A stretch of 47,673 nt of DNA from Flavobacteriaceae bacterium UBA5534 (GCA_002426015.1 DINS01000035.1:1-47673); one strand, 5' to 3'; positions 26,451 through 35,538 are shown, counted from the first letter of the stretch. Program-made: numbers and translations. Notes: a model not told the origin generated them from the letters alone.

Positions 26451-28169
26451 TCAAATATCCAACCCAAAGGTCTTTTTCAACAGCTCAATATTAGGGTTTT
26501 TTTCTTTCAGTTTCTGATATTTTTCAATAGGAGTGAAGGCGTATTGCTTTGCAACTTCTTCATTTACAGAAATATTTAAACTTAAGTCGAAATTTTTAAG
26601 CGTTTTGCGCAGATATTCCATTAATGGGAATTGCGCACGTTCTAATTCGATCTTTAAGGTCTCATTGGGAAACTCCAAACCAATCGTTGTGCCATCCAGT
26701 TTTGGTGTGTCCATTTCCAAAATAGATGCCATAATCTTTTCGCCATTTGTTTGGAGTGACTTAATGTAGGCTTTCCAAGCCTTCATAAATTGAGCTTCGG
26801 TAAAATCTTCTTTTGGAAGGTCATTTGGGTCTATAACGACTTCCATTTGCCTTATTTGATGCTCTTTTTTTGCCTTAATACTTTTTAATGATAATCCAGA
26901 GGTTCTATGTGTATCGTTCTTTAAATCGATTACTGGAGTTGGTTCGTGCACCAACGTCGCATCTGAAGCCACCTTGGTTTCTACAGTAGGTACATCGACT
27001 TTTTCTGGAACAATTTTTTCCTTTTTAGGAACTGATACTGGAACTGGTTTTATCCCTTTTGACCTAAAATAAGATGCAGGAATTATGTAGTGCTTATTAT
27101 TTTTTTTTTCTCCATCAAAAGTGATAGAGGCAAGCTGCATTAAAGTAAGTTCAACAAGTAAGCGTTGGTTTTTACTGCTTTTATATTTAAGGTCACAATC
27201 ATTAGCAAGCTCGATACCTCTTAAAAGAAAGTCATAAGGTGCTTTTTTAGCTTGCTCTTGGTATTTGGTTTTGGTTTCATCACCAACTTCTAAAAGTTCG
27301 ATAGTTTGCTCATTTTGGCAAACCATTAAATCTCTAAAGTGTGAAGCTAAACCAGCAATATAATGATGACCATCAAATCCTTTTGATAAGGTGTCGTTAA
27401 ATTGAACTAACAACTCTGGGATTTTATTTTCAAGAATCAAATCGGTACTTGTAAAATAAGTTTCGTAATCGAGAACATTTAAGTTTTCGGTAACTGCTTG
27501 TCTTGTTAGGTTTTTACCAGAAAAACTAACCACTCTATCAAAAATAGAAAGTGCATCACGCATTGCTCCATCAGCTTTTTGAGCAATAATGTGCAAGGCA
27601 TCATCTTCGGCATCAACACTTTGCTCTTTAGCGATATATTTTAAATACTCTTTAGCATCTTTAACGGTAATACGCTTAAAATCAAATATCTGACAACGTG
27701 ATAAAATAGTCGGAATAATTTTATGCTTTTCAGTTGTTGCTAAAATAAAAATACAATGCTTTGGTGGCTCTTCTAAAGTTTTTAAAAAGGCATTAAAAGC
27801 AGCCTGAGAGAGCATGTGCACCTCGTCAATGATATAAACTTTGTATTTGCCAACTTGAGGTGGGATACGAACTTGGTCTGTTAAATTTCTAATATCATCT
27901 ACCGAGTTGTTTGAAGCTGCATCTAGTTCAAAAATGTTAAAAGCAAAATCTTCATCTTCTTTTTCATTTCCATCACTATTGATCATTTTTGCCAATATAC
28001 GAGCACAAGTAGTTTTACCAACGCCTCGAGGACCTGTAAAAAGTAATGCTTGTGCTAAATGATTGTGTTCGATGGCATTCAATAAAGTATTTGTAATAGC
28101 TTGCTGACCAACAACGTCTTTAAACGTTTGTGGCCTGTATTTGCGAGCTGATACTACAAAATGTTCCAT
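26451..28169 (-). CDS. dnaX: DNA polymerase III subunit gamma/tau
   Basis: This 572-aa clamp-loader ATPase shows the N-terminal MEHFVVSARKYRPQTFKDVVGQ. Walker A is G46-PRGVGKT-53, Walker B is IIDEVHML (D115, E116) and the SRC sensor is at 157-159. The C-terminal ~210 residues contain the linker and a tau-like domain (AQFMKAWKAYIKSLQTNGEKIMASIL). The cysteine-rich zinc module normally found between Walker A and ELDAASN in most bacterial DnaX is missing, replaced by an acidic stretch (NSDGNEKEDEDFAF). This is probably normal for flavobacteria. A TAACTTTG box (28188-28195, minus) just upstream may be its promoter. It heads an operon with the lipoprotein and miaE, and is divergent from rnpB. Confidence 0.97.
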   Translation of the reverse strand: MEHFVVSARKYRPQTFKDVVGQQAITNTLLNAIEHNHLAQALLFTGPRGVGKTTCARILAKMINSDGNEKEDEDFAFNIFELDAASNNSVDDIRNLTDQVRIPPQVGKYKVYIIDEVHMLSQAAFNAFLKTLEEPPKHCIFILATTEKHKIIPTILSRCQIFDFKRITVKDAKEYLKYIAKEQSVDAEDDALHIIAQKADGAMRDALSIFDRVVSFSGKNLTRQAVTENLNVLDYETYFTSTDLILENKIPELLVQFNDTLSKGFDGHHYIAGLASHFRDLMVCQNEQTIELLEVGDETKTKYQEQAKKAPYDFLLRGIELANDCDLKYKSSKNQRLLVELTLMQLASITFDGEKKNNKHYIIPASYFRSKGIKPVPVSVPKKEKIVPEKVDVPTVETKVASDATLVHEPTPVIDLKNDTHRTSGLSLKSIKAKKEHQIRQMEVVIDPNDLPKEDFTEAQFMKAWKAYIKSLQTNGEKIMASILEMDTPKLDGTTIGLEFPNETLKIELERAQFPLMEYLRKTLKNFDLSLNISVNEEVAKQYAFTPIEKYQKLKEKNPNIELLKKTFGLDI

Positions 28170-28259
28170 TGAAAAGTATTAGAAAGACAAAGTTAAAAAT
28201 TCAAGTCAAAATTAAGAATTATGAGCGCTATATTTAAGAGTAGTTATTAACAATTTATG

Positions 28260-28267
28260 TACTTTTG
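28260..28267 (+). promoter_or_regulatory. -7 box of the rnpB promoter
   Basis: TACTTTTG matches TAnnTTTG, and its end lies 4-5 bases before the predicted 5' end of RNase P RNA, the distance expected for a Bacteroidota transcription start. No clear -33 TTG was found. Confidence 0.5.
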
Positions 28268-28271
28268 CCAC

Positions 28272-28599
28272 CAAGTAATTCGCCTTATCGCTCAAGTTTA
28301 ATATTTGGGAGGAAAGTCCGAACACCATAGTGCAACATAGTGGTTAATGGCCACCAGTCGTGAGGCTAGGAAAAGTGCAACAGAAAGTATGTACAGGTAA
28401 TGCTGTAGTGAAACCAGGCAAACTCTATGTGGTGCAATGTCATGTATACCAACGTTTGAGGGCTGCACGCTCGATTGTTGGAGGGTAGACAGCTAAAATG
28501 TGCTGGTAACAGTACATTCAGATAAATGATAAGGGCTTTTTCTTTTTAGAATTCTTTTCTAAAAAGAAAAGTACAGAATTCGGCTTATAGATTTACTTG
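28272..28599 (+). ncRNA. rnpB: RNase P RNA
   Basis: This is the catalytic RNA that matures tRNA 5' ends. The universally conserved core is visible: GGAGGAAAGTCCGAAC at 28308-28323 near the 5' end, the GAAACCAGGCAAAC-like middle segment, GAGGGTAGACAG, CAGATAAATGATAAGG, and the ACAGAA...GGCTTA signature near the 3' end. The 5' CAAGTAA (28272-28278) pairs with TTACTTG (28593-28599) as helix P1, which sets the ends at about 328 nt. It contains an unusually long A/U helix at 28538-28570. It is transcribed divergently from dnaX and converges on rsmD. Confidence 0.95.
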
Positions 28600-28606
28600 C
28601 TTAAAC

Positions 28607-28640
28607 AAGCTCTTTGATTTTTTCAAAGGGCTTTGTTTAT
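28607..28640 (+). terminator. rnpB terminator
   Basis: An 11-bp stem (AAGCTCTTTGA with TCAAAGGGCTT at 28623-28633, one G-U pair) is followed by a T-rich stretch. It begins 8 bases after the RNA and ends at the stop of the convergent rsmD gene. Confidence 0.7.
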
Positions 28641-29195
28641 TTATTCATCGGCATCTACACCAATTTCAAAGAAGCTAAAAACACTTCCTCCATAGTTTTT
28701 TGAATAGCTATAGTATTCTAAATGTGATAAGTCGGTTTGTTTAGCATGTTCTACAATTAAAATACCATCGTCTTCTAATAGTTTATTTTTAAAGACAAGC
28801 TCTGGTATTTTTGAAAATTGATCTACTGAAAAGGCATAAGGTGGATCTGCAAAAATAATAGTAGATTGTAAATTGGCAGTTTCTAAAAATTTAAACACAT
28901 CACTTTTTATGGTACATATCTGCATTTCAAATTCTTCTGCTGTCTTATTTATAAATTTTATACAGCCAAAATCTTCATCGACAGCAGTGATGGTTTCTGT
29001 GCCTCTTGATGCAAATTCATAACTGATGCTCCCTGTTCCTGAAAACAAGTCCAATACAGAAACTTCATCAAAATAAAATTGATTATTAAGTATGTTAAAC
29101 AAGGCTTCTTTTGCTATGTCTGTTGTTGGACGTACCGGTAATTTTTTTGGAGGCGTTATACGTCTGCCTTTATATTGACCTGAAATAATTCGCAT
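28641..29195 (-). CDS. rsmD: 16S rRNA (guanine(966)-N2)-methyltransferase
   Basis: This 184-aa SAM-dependent methyltransferase shows the RsmD opening RIISGQYKGRRITPPKKLPVRPTTDIAKEALFNIL. Motif I is VLDLFSGTGSISYEFASRG (about 63-81), and the N-MTase catalytic motif is FADPPYAF (about 115-122), within a normal-length protein. It methylates guanine 966 of 16S rRNA in the small subunit. Its ATG overlaps the stop of the DUF3822 gene by one base (TAATG type), so the two are translationally coupled, a pairing I recall as common in Bacteroidota. Confidence 0.95.
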   Translation of the reverse strand: MRIISGQYKGRRITPPKKLPVRPTTDIAKEALFNILNNQFYFDEVSVLDLFSGTGSISYEFASRGTETITAVDEDFGCIKFINKTAEEFEMQICTIKSDVFKFLETANLQSTIIFADPPYAFSVDQFSKIPELVFKNKLLEDDGILIVEHAKQTDLSHLEYYSYSKNYGGSVFSFFEIGVDADE

Positions 29196-30040
29196 TAAAA
29201 ACTGTTTAAGATAACAAAATCGTTGTGCTTTGCTGTTGGCTTTTCATTCATATCAAATTTGAAACTGTAGTTAGGTGTTACAAACTCCACAAATCTGATG
29301 TACTTGTATAACATGGCGTAGAGCTCATCATCTTTTTTGATGGTTCCAGATAATTTTGTTATGACTGTTTCTGGGTTAAAACCTAGTTGTTCTAAAGCAA
29401 AGAGCACATAATATACAAAATCTTCTTTGGTAGAATATTCAAAACTATTATATAGAACAAGTTCGCCGTTTTTTAGTGCTATCAATTCAAAAAAAGTAGA
29501 GCTGATGTTGAGGTATATTTTTGAATCTGTTGAGGTTCTTTCGGTTTTTAGAATGGTATCAATGAGAATCGTGGAAGCATGCTTATATTCAAAAGCACCA
29601 AATTGATCGAACAGATAATTATTGATATTCACCAAAGGCACATACACATTGATGCTGTTGTTTATAGTGATTTCATCATGTGAAACAAAATCGGTTTTTA
29701 AAATCTTGGCATTGAACTTTAAATAATCGGCCGCATTCGTTTCGTCATATAGAGATTTTGGCACTAGATTAGAAAGCTCATTTTGAAAAATAGCTAATAC
29801 GGAATCAAATGATTGAGAAAATACAGTGTTATTGTCCAAAAACTGTTTTAACTGCTCAAGGGTTTCAAAAGGAGTAAGCTTTTTAGTAAAGTCCTTGTGC
29901 TGCAAAAGCTCTATAGTATGATTGGTTGTATTTAGAATACAAAAAGAAAGTCCACTCAAACTAATTTGAATGGACAGTGCTTTTTTATTATGTTGTGTCA
30001 AACTATTGGTCTTTTGAAAAGTTTTTAGGCCAGTTTCCAT
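29195..30040 (-). CDS. DUF3822 family protein
   Basis: This protein of up to 281 aa, with KALSIQISLSGLSFCILNTTNHTIELLQHKDF near the N-terminus, is typical of the DUF3822 family found beside rsmD in Bacteroidota. The fold appears actin-like (ASKHA): repeated beta strands such as ASTILIDTILKTERT and SKIYLNISSTFFELIALKNGELVLYNSFEYS. The biochemical role is unknown. The ATG at 30040 lies inside the upstream gene (38-base overlap). A TTG at 30001, just after that gene's stop, would give the better-fitting start MTQHNKKALSIQ. It is coupled to rsmD by a one-base overlap. Confidence 0.85.
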   Translation of the reverse strand: METGLKTFQKTNSLTQHNKKALSIQISLSGLSFCILNTTNHTIELLQHKDFTKKLTPFETLEQLKQFLDNNTVFSQSFDSVLAIFQNELSNLVPKSLYDETNAADYLKFNAKILKTDFVSHDEITINNSINVYVPLVNINNYLFDQFGAFEYKHASTILIDTILKTERTSTDSKIYLNISSTFFELIALKNGELVLYNSFEYSTKEDFVYYVLFALEQLGFNPETVITKLSGTIKKDDELYAMLYKYIRFVEFVTPNYSFKFDMNEKPTAKHNDFVILNSF

Positions 30041-30728
30041 TGGTATTTACTTCATTCATGGAACCTACTCTTAATGCAGATCCATTAACACCATCTACAG
30101 AGATGACTTGGTTTTCTTTATCGAGTAAGTTTTTATCTTGGTCAAAAAGAATAACAGATTTTTCTACACTAGCTTCAAAAACTGGGATTCCATCTAATTC
30201 TCCAGATTTTAATGTGAATTTTGCTCCTGGTTCACCAACAGGCACATTCATCATTGTTTTGTATCGATCAGAATTTTTGAACAAAGAGTCTTTTACAGAC
30301 ACAAAGTTTAAAGTGTCTATAACAACGATGTCTTTATACATATCAATTCCAAATGCTTTACTCTGAACAGCGTCATAAATACTTGAATCTCTACGTTGTG
30401 TAATAGTGAACTTACCATTTTCAACAAACTTCACCAATTCGTCAAAACTATCGGTAAATTTACCGTTAACATCTTTATAGGCCAATTCAGAATCTCTAAT
30501 GTCTTTTAATTTCTCAATTACTAGAGCATAACGTTTATCTTTAAGTTGATTGAATTGTATCTCACCATAAATTGACATATACGTTTTGTAGCCTAAAAAT
30601 ATAATTATTAGCCAAAGTAAAATGTTTAAAACAGGTTTGAATTTTTTAGGTACAAATTTGTCGATTACCCAGACGATTCCAATCGTAAGAGCGATGACAG
30701 CTACAACAGCAATAATTACATTTAACAT
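30003..30728 (-). CDS. Membrane-anchored conserved protein of unknown function
   Basis: This 241-aa protein has two N-terminal transmembrane helices (about 3-25, LNVIIAVVAVIALTIGIVWVI, and about 33-52, VLNILLWLIIIFLGYKTYMS). A long soluble domain follows, containing DSELAYKDVNGKFTDSFDELVKFVENGKFTITQRRDSS. The segment AYKDVNGKFTDSFDELVKF resembles the post-pilin-like stretch found in some Bacteroidota periplasmic proteins, but I cannot assign a function. The soluble part probably faces the periplasm. It is the first gene of a minus-strand unit with DUF3822 and rsmD, preceded by a Bacteroidota-type -7 box. Confidence 0.82.
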   Translation of the reverse strand: MLNVIIAVVAVIALTIGIVWVIDKFVPKKFKPVLNILLWLIIIFLGYKTYMSIYGEIQFNQLKDKRYALVIEKLKDIRDSELAYKDVNGKFTDSFDELVKFVENGKFTITQRRDSSIYDAVQSKAFGIDMYKDIVVIDTLNFVSVKDSLFKNSDRYKTMMNVPVGEPGAKFTLKSGELDGIPVFEASVEKSVILFDQDKNLLDKENQVISVDGVNGSALRVGSMNEVNTNGNWPKNFSKDQ

Positions 30729-30763
30729 AGTTAGTCTATTTATTTTTTAATAATGGTCTAACG

Positions 30764-30771
30764 CAAATCTA
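30764..30771 (-). promoter_or_regulatory. -7 box for the 30728 minus-strand operon
   Basis: On the minus strand the sequence reads TAGATTTG, an exact TAnnTTTG match, about 36 bases before the ATG. A TTTTTG lies 17 bases further upstream as a possible -33, slightly close. Confidence 0.45.
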
Positions 30772-30938
30772 CAATTTTTTTTTATTCACAAAAACCAATA
30801 GGTGTAAAAATCAAACAAAATAAATCAAGATTAAAACGAGAGTCTTTAAAATGACGTATAAATTTAATGTATTTATCCTTTTAAACACTATAAATTATGT
30901 GTTATCTTTCCACTTTGTGAATACTGAACGACCAACTT

Positions 30939-32366
30939 ATGAATTCTTCTGAATTTTATAAACTTTTAAAGAAAAACTTTCCATTTGAACCGACTACGAA
31001 GCAAAATATTGTTTTGGACCAATTAGCAGAGTTTGTTTTTGACACCTCTCCAAACACTTTATATCTATTAAAAGGATTTGCTGGTACAGGAAAAACAAGT
31101 ATTATTGGCACATTGGTTTCTAATTTATGGGAGGTTAAAAAAAGCGCTGTATTGATGGCTCCAACAGGTAGGGCTGCTAAAGTGATTTCCAATTACTCTG
31201 GCAAAGAGGCTTTCACGATTCATAAAAAAATATATTTTCCCAAGAAAGATAAAGGAGGAGGTGTCAAATTTGTAATGCAGCCAAACAAGCATCGCAATAC
31301 CATATTCATTGTCGATGAAGCATCGATGATACCAGATACTCCAGCCGATTCCAAATTGTTTGAAAACGGTTCGCTACTCGACGATTTAATGCAATATGTG
31401 TATTCAGGACATCATTGCAAACTACTTTTAATTGGTGACAAGGCACAGTTACCACCAGTAAAGTCTGATTTGAGCCCAGCACTGAATGCAGCGCAACTAG
31501 ATCTTCATTACAACAAAAAGGTAATAATGATGGAATTGGATGAAGTTGTTAGGCAGGCACAAGATTCGGGCATTTTGAGTAATGCAACACATCTACGCGA
31601 AATTATGGAAGGTGAAATCATGGATGCTTTTAAATTTAATATTAAAGGCTATCCTGATATTGTTCGCTTGATAGATGGTCATGAAATCATGGATGCCATT
31701 AACGATGCATACGACAGTAATGGCTATGAAGAAACAGCCATTATTGTTCGGAGCAACAAGAGGGCCAATCTGTATAACAAACAAATAAGAGAACGGATTC
31801 TTAATAATGAAAACGAACTCACTCCAGGAGATTTCCTCATGGTTGTGAAGAATAATTATTTTTGGGTAAAACCAACGTCTGAAGCAGGATTTATTGCCAA
31901 TGGCGATATCATTCAAGTGTTGGAAATACATTCTATTCAAGATTTGTATGGATTTCGCTTCGCGGAAGTGAAAGTACAAATGGTCGATTATCCAAAAATG
32001 CGACCTTTTGAGACGGTTCTACTTTTAGATACCATTGAAGCCGAATCACCATCATTGTCCTATGACGAATCTAACCGTTTGTATCAAGAAGTCCAAAAAG
32101 ATTTTGAGGATGAAACCTCTAATTATCGTAAATTTCTAAAAATAAAGAACAACAAACATTTTAACGCCTTGCAAGTAAAATTTTCGTACGCTATCACTTG
32201 CCATAAGTCACAAGGTGGACAATGGAACACGATATTTGTAGAGCAACCGTATCTGCCCAATGGCATTGACAAAGAATACCTAAGATGGTTATATACAGCT
32301 GTTACAAGAGCAAAAGAAAAGTTATATTTGATAGGGTTTAAAGATGAATTTTTTGAAGAGTTATAA
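30939..32366 (+). CDS. RecD-like superfamily 1 ATP-dependent DNA helicase
   Basis: This 475-aa protein has motif I (Walker A) GFAGTGKTS at about 46-54, TGRAAKVI (motif Ia) at about 82-89, Walker B with IFIVDEASMIPD at about 124-135, and LLIGDKAQLPPV (motif III). The C-terminal UvrD-C-like end contains YAITCHKSQGGQWNTIFV and WLYTAVTRAKEKLYLIG. This is the short AAA_30/RecD2-like form without RecBCD partners, frequent in Bacteroidota and presumed to act in DNA repair or recombination. It opens a plus-strand gene run; DUF4126 follows after 17 bases. Confidence 0.92.
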   Translation: MNSSEFYKLLKKNFPFEPTTKQNIVLDQLAEFVFDTSPNTLYLLKGFAGTGKTSIIGTLVSNLWEVKKSAVLMAPTGRAAKVISNYSGKEAFTIHKKIYFPKKDKGGGVKFVMQPNKHRNTIFIVDEASMIPDTPADSKLFENGSLLDDLMQYVYSGHHCKLLLIGDKAQLPPVKSDLSPALNAAQLDLHYNKKVIMMELDEVVRQAQDSGILSNATHLREIMEGEIMDAFKFNIKGYPDIVRLIDGHEIMDAINDAYDSNGYEETAIIVRSNKRANLYNKQIRERILNNENELTPGDFLMVVKNNYFWVKPTSEAGFIANGDIIQVLEIHSIQDLYGFRFAEVKVQMVDYPKMRPFETVLLLDTIEAESPSLSYDESNRLYQEVQKDFEDETSNYRKFLKIKNNKHFNALQVKFSYAITCHKSQGGQWNTIFVEQPYLPNGIDKEYLRWLYTAVTRAKEKLYLIGFKDEFFEEL

Positions 32367-32383
32367 CCAATTATGTTAATGAT

Positions 32384-32947
32384 ATGACTGAAACCATCAT
32401 CAGTATTTGTCTTGGTATTGGGCTTTCTGCATCTGCAGGCTTTAGAGTATTTTTACCACTTTTTGCATTGAGTTTGTCATCTTATTTTAATATTCTGGAA
32501 CTCAACGAGTCTTGGCAATGGATAGGCAGTTTAACAGCTGTCATTACTTTTGGTGTAGCCACGTTGGTCGAAGTTGCAGCTTACTATGTTCCTTTTATAG
32601 ACAATTTGTTAGATTCGATTGCTATTCCATTAGCAACCATTGCAGGCACAGCAGTCATGGTATCGACCGTTGTTGATTTGAGCCCAATGGTCACTTGGGC
32701 TTTGGCAATTATTGCTGGTGGAGGAACAGCAGCGGCCATAAAATCGACCACAGGAGCAACACGACTTACCTCATCGGTCTCAACAGCAGGATTTGGCAAC
32801 TCAATAATTACAACAATAGAAACAGGAACAGCTATTGTAATGTCCTTTTTTTCCATATTCTTGCCTATTGTTGCTTTTATATTGGTTATTTTGGTGTTTT
32901 ATGGAATATTCAAACTTTATAAAAAGATTAAACCATCAAAACCTTGA
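32384..32947 (+). CDS. DUF4126 membrane protein
   Basis: This 187-aa integral membrane protein has about four to five hydrophobic helices: ISICLGIGLSASAGFRVFLPLFALSL at the N-terminus, IAIPLATIAGTAVMVSTVVDLSP, WALAIIAGGGTAAAIKSTTGATR and a long C-terminal hydrophobic segment. The GLSASAGFRVFLPLF and GGGTAAAIK motifs are characteristic of DUF4126. Function is unknown. It is placed 17 bases after the helicase gene and 45 bases before kdsB, so it is probably part of the same transcript, though no functional link is implied. Confidence 0.88.
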   Translation: MTETIISICLGIGLSASAGFRVFLPLFALSLSSYFNILELNESWQWIGSLTAVITFGVATLVEVAAYYVPFIDNLLDSIAIPLATIAGTAVMVSTVVDLSPMVTWALAIIAGGGTAAAIKSTTGATRLTSSVSTAGFGNSIITTIETGTAIVMSFFSIFLPIVAFILVILVFYGIFKLYKKIKPSKP

Positions 32948-32992
32948 TTTCCTGTAAAAAGTTTTATTTTTGAATTGTAATCAACCGTGTGA

Positions 32993-33721
32993 ATGAAAAT
33001 AATTTCAATGATACCTGCACGTTACAGTGCATCTCGATTTCCAGCTAAACTCATGCAAAATTTAGCTGGTAAAACTGTTATTCTTCGCACTTACGAAGCA
33101 ACCGTTGCAACCAATTTATTTGACGAGGTTTACGTGGTGACTGACAGTACTATCATTTTCGATGAAATTGTTTCTAATGGAGGAAAGGCCATTATGAGCA
33201 AACTAGAGCATCAATCTGGAAGCGACCGTATTGCAGAGGCCGTTGAAGACTTGGATGTTGACATTGTTGTTAATGTACAAGGTGATGAACCTTTTACAGA
33301 AAGGGAAAGCCTTTCTAAGGTATTGGAAGTTTTTAAAGATGACCACAAAAAAGAAATAGATTTGGCCTCGTTGATGGTCGAAATTCACGATTGGGATGAA
33401 ATAAGTAATCCTAATACCGTAAAAGTGATTGTCGATCAGAATGATTTTGCCTTGTATTTTTCGAGAAGTCCTATTCCATTTCCAAGAGATAAAGAAGTAG
33501 GAGCACGCTATTTTAAGCATAAAGGAATTTATGCGTTTAGAAAACAAGCTTTATTGGATTTTTACAGATTGCCAATGCAGTTTCTCGAAGCGACCGAAAA
33601 AATTGAGTGTATCAGATATCTCGAATATGGCAAAAAAATAAAAATGGTTGAGACTACTGTAGAAGGTGTAGAGATTGATACACCTGAAGATTTAGAACGA
33701 GCCAAACGCTTATGGAAGTGA
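32993..33721 (+). CDS. kdsB: 3-deoxy-manno-octulosonate cytidylyltransferase
   Basis: This 242-aa CMP-Kdo synthetase activates Kdo (or 8-amino-Kdo) with CTP for lipopolysaccharide core synthesis in the cytoplasm. Visible motifs are MIPARYSASRFPAKLM (about 6-21), SGSDRIAEAVED, VVNVQGDEPF (about 93-102), FSRSPIPFPRD (about 152-162), HKGIYAFR and the C-terminal EGVEIDTPEDLERA. Length is normal. The HAD phosphatase gene overlaps its end by 10 bases, and an iron alcohol dehydrogenase of KdnB type follows, which suggests the substrate may be a modified Kdo. Confidence 0.96.
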   Translation: MKIISMIPARYSASRFPAKLMQNLAGKTVILRTYEATVATNLFDEVYVVTDSTIIFDEIVSNGGKAIMSKLEHQSGSDRIAEAVEDLDVDIVVNVQGDEPFTERESLSKVLEVFKDDHKKEIDLASLMVEIHDWDEISNPNTVKVIVDQNDFALYFSRSPIPFPRDKEVGARYFKHKGIYAFRKQALLDFYRLPMQFLEATEKIECIRYLEYGKKIKMVETTVEGVEIDTPEDLERAKRLWK

Positions 33722-34458
33722 ATTACAATGACATAAAAGTGATAGGTTTTGACGCAGATGATACGCTTTGGGTCAACGAAACCTATTTTCGTGATGCTGA
33801 ACTGGAGTTTGCCAAATTGTTGGCTCAATATGAAACTGCCAACAAAATTGACCAAGAACTTTTCAAAAAAGAGATAGAAAACTTACCATTGTATGGTTAT
33901 GGCGTTAAGGGCTTTGTCCTGTCCATGGTTGAGATGGCATTGGAAATTTCTAATGGCAATGTGTCCAATTCGATTATTGAAAAGGTTTTGAAGATTGGCA
34001 AGGACATGCTCAATAAACCAGTCGAGTTACTCGAAGGTGTTGAAGAAGTGTTGCATGCACTATCACAGCATTATAGATTGATTGTAGTTACCAAAGGAGA
34101 TTTATTGGACCAAGAGCGTAAACTGGAAAAATCTGGATTGTTGGATTATTTTCATCATATAGAGGTGGTGAGTGACAAGCAAGAAGCTAACTATTCAAAA
34201 TTATTGAATCATTTAGATATTAAGCCATCCGAATTTTTAATGATTGGTAATTCATTAAAATCTGATATTTTACCTTTGGTCAACATAAAGGCCAAAGCTA
34301 TTCACATTCCTTTTCATACCACATGGATACATGAACAGGTCGATGATAAAGAAACTGATAACAAAACTTACAAAACTGTCAATAGTTTGTTGGACATTCT
34401 TCAATTATTGAATATTGAACGTCAACAACAACAGCAATTAAGAACCAATAAAGTATGA
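33712..34458 (+). CDS. HAD-superfamily hydrolase (phosphatase)
   Basis: This 248-aa HAD phosphatase has the nucleophile motif GFDADDTLW (D14, D16) at the N-terminus, a helical cap (about 30-110), motif II/III IVVTKGDLLDQERKLEKSG (about 123-141) and motif IV FLMIGNSLKSDILP (about 175-188). It resembles subfamily IA (YjjG-like) rather than the short KdsC phosphatase. The start overlaps kdsB by 10 bases, and the stop overlaps the next ATG by 4 bases (ATGA), so it is tightly coupled with Kdo-type genes. The substrate is unknown; a sugar phosphate is plausible. An alternative GTG start lies at 33718. Confidence 0.9.
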   Translation: MEVNYNDIKVIGFDADDTLWVNETYFRDAELEFAKLLAQYETANKIDQELFKKEIENLPLYGYGVKGFVLSMVEMALEISNGNVSNSIIEKVLKIGKDMLNKPVELLEGVEEVLHALSQHYRLIVVTKGDLLDQERKLEKSGLLDYFHHIEVVSDKQEANYSKLLNHLDIKPSEFLMIGNSLKSDILPLVNIKAKAIHIPFHTTWIHEQVDDKETDNKTYKTVNSLLDILQLLNIERQQQQQLRTNKV

Positions 34459-35537
34459 GTTATAAAAATTATCCAATGGTGTCCAGAGTTGTGTTTGGAC
34501 GAGGCAGTTTTAATCAGTTAGGTGATATCATAGAACCAAAACGATTGAACGTTAAGGCACCATTTATTTTTTTAGTTGATGATGTATTTAAAGGGAATCC
34601 CTTTATTACGACAAGAATACCAATTGCATATAGTGACGAACTCATTTTTGTTTCGGCTGACGAAGAACCAAAAACGACACAGGTAGATGAGTTGGTCGAA
34701 AAAATTATACTGACACACAAAGATAGACCTTCTGGTATTATTGGAATTGGAGGAGGAACTATTTTGGATTTAGCCAAAGCAGTGTCCATCATGCTTACCA
34801 ATGAAGGAGAAGCGAAAGACTATCAAGGTTGGGATTTAGTAAAGTCGCCAGCCATATACCATGTTGGTATCCCGACGATTTCTGGTACAGGAGCTGAAGT
34901 GTCACGCACAACTGTACTAACAGGACCAGAAAAAAAATTGGGAATCAATTCTGACCACACACCATTTGACCAAGTCATTTTAGACCCAGAGTTGACCAAA
35001 GATGTTCCAACCCAGCAATGGTTTTATACAGGAATGGATTGCTATATACATTGCATTGAGTCGTTAAATGGCACATTTCTGAATGCTTTTAGCCAAAGTT
35101 ATGGTGAGAAAGCATTTGAGCTCTGCAAAGAGATTTTTTTAGAAGGGAATTTATCTGAACAAGAATCACAAGACAAGCTTATGATGGCATCTTGGCATGG
35201 AGGGATGAGCATTGCTTATTCTCAAGTAGGAGTGGCACACGCAATGAGTTATGGATTGTCATACTTATTAGGAACCAAGCATGGTATAGGTAATTGTATT
35301 GTTTTTGATCATTTGGAAGAATTTTATCCAGATGGTGTCAAGCTATTTAAACAAATGAAAAAGCAGCATAATATACAGCTACCTCAAGGTATTTGTGCCG
35401 ATTTGAGCGATAATCAATTTGACGTTATGATTGATGTGGCACTTGGTTTGGTGCCTCTTTGGGAAAATGCCATAGGTAAAAACTGGAAACAAGTCATCAC
35501 AAGAGATAAACTAAAAGCATTATACCAAAAAATGTAA
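34455..35537 (+). CDS. Iron-containing alcohol dehydrogenase, KdnB-like (Kdo 8-oxidase candidate)
   Basis: This 360-aa group III iron alcohol dehydrogenase opens with RVVFGRGSFNQLGDII. The nucleotide-binding GIGGGTILDLAKA is at about 97-109, and the metal ligands are D195, H199, H262 and H276 (GMDCYIHC, VAHAMSYGL, GTKHGIGN). In Shewanella, KdnB of this family oxidises C8 of Kdo before KdnA aminates it to give 8-amino-Kdo. The overlap with the kdsB/HAD pair (4 bases with HAD) supports a KdnB-like role here. No KdnA-type PLP aminotransferase is present in the window, so the pathway assignment is an inference. The acyltransferase gene begins one base after its stop. Confidence 0.85.
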   Translation: MSYKNYPMVSRVVFGRGSFNQLGDIIEPKRLNVKAPFIFLVDDVFKGNPFITTRIPIAYSDELIFVSADEEPKTTQVDELVEKIILTHKDRPSGIIGIGGGTILDLAKAVSIMLTNEGEAKDYQGWDLVKSPAIYHVGIPTISGTGAEVSRTTVLTGPEKKLGINSDHTPFDQVILDPELTKDVPTQQWFYTGMDCYIHCIESLNGTFLNAFSQSYGEKAFELCKEIFLEGNLSEQESQDKLMMASWHGGMSIAYSQVGVAHAMSYGLSYLLGTKHGIGNCIVFDHLEEFYPDGVKLFKQMKKQHNIQLPQGICADLSDNQFDVMIDVALGLVPLWENAIGKNWKQVITRDKLKALYQKM

Positions 35538-35538
35538 T

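Noticed and set aside
25828..26454. Longer lipoprotein start at 26454
   Set aside because: The extra 20 residues are polar, overlap dnaX, and bury the lipoprotein signal; 26394 gives a proper lipobox.
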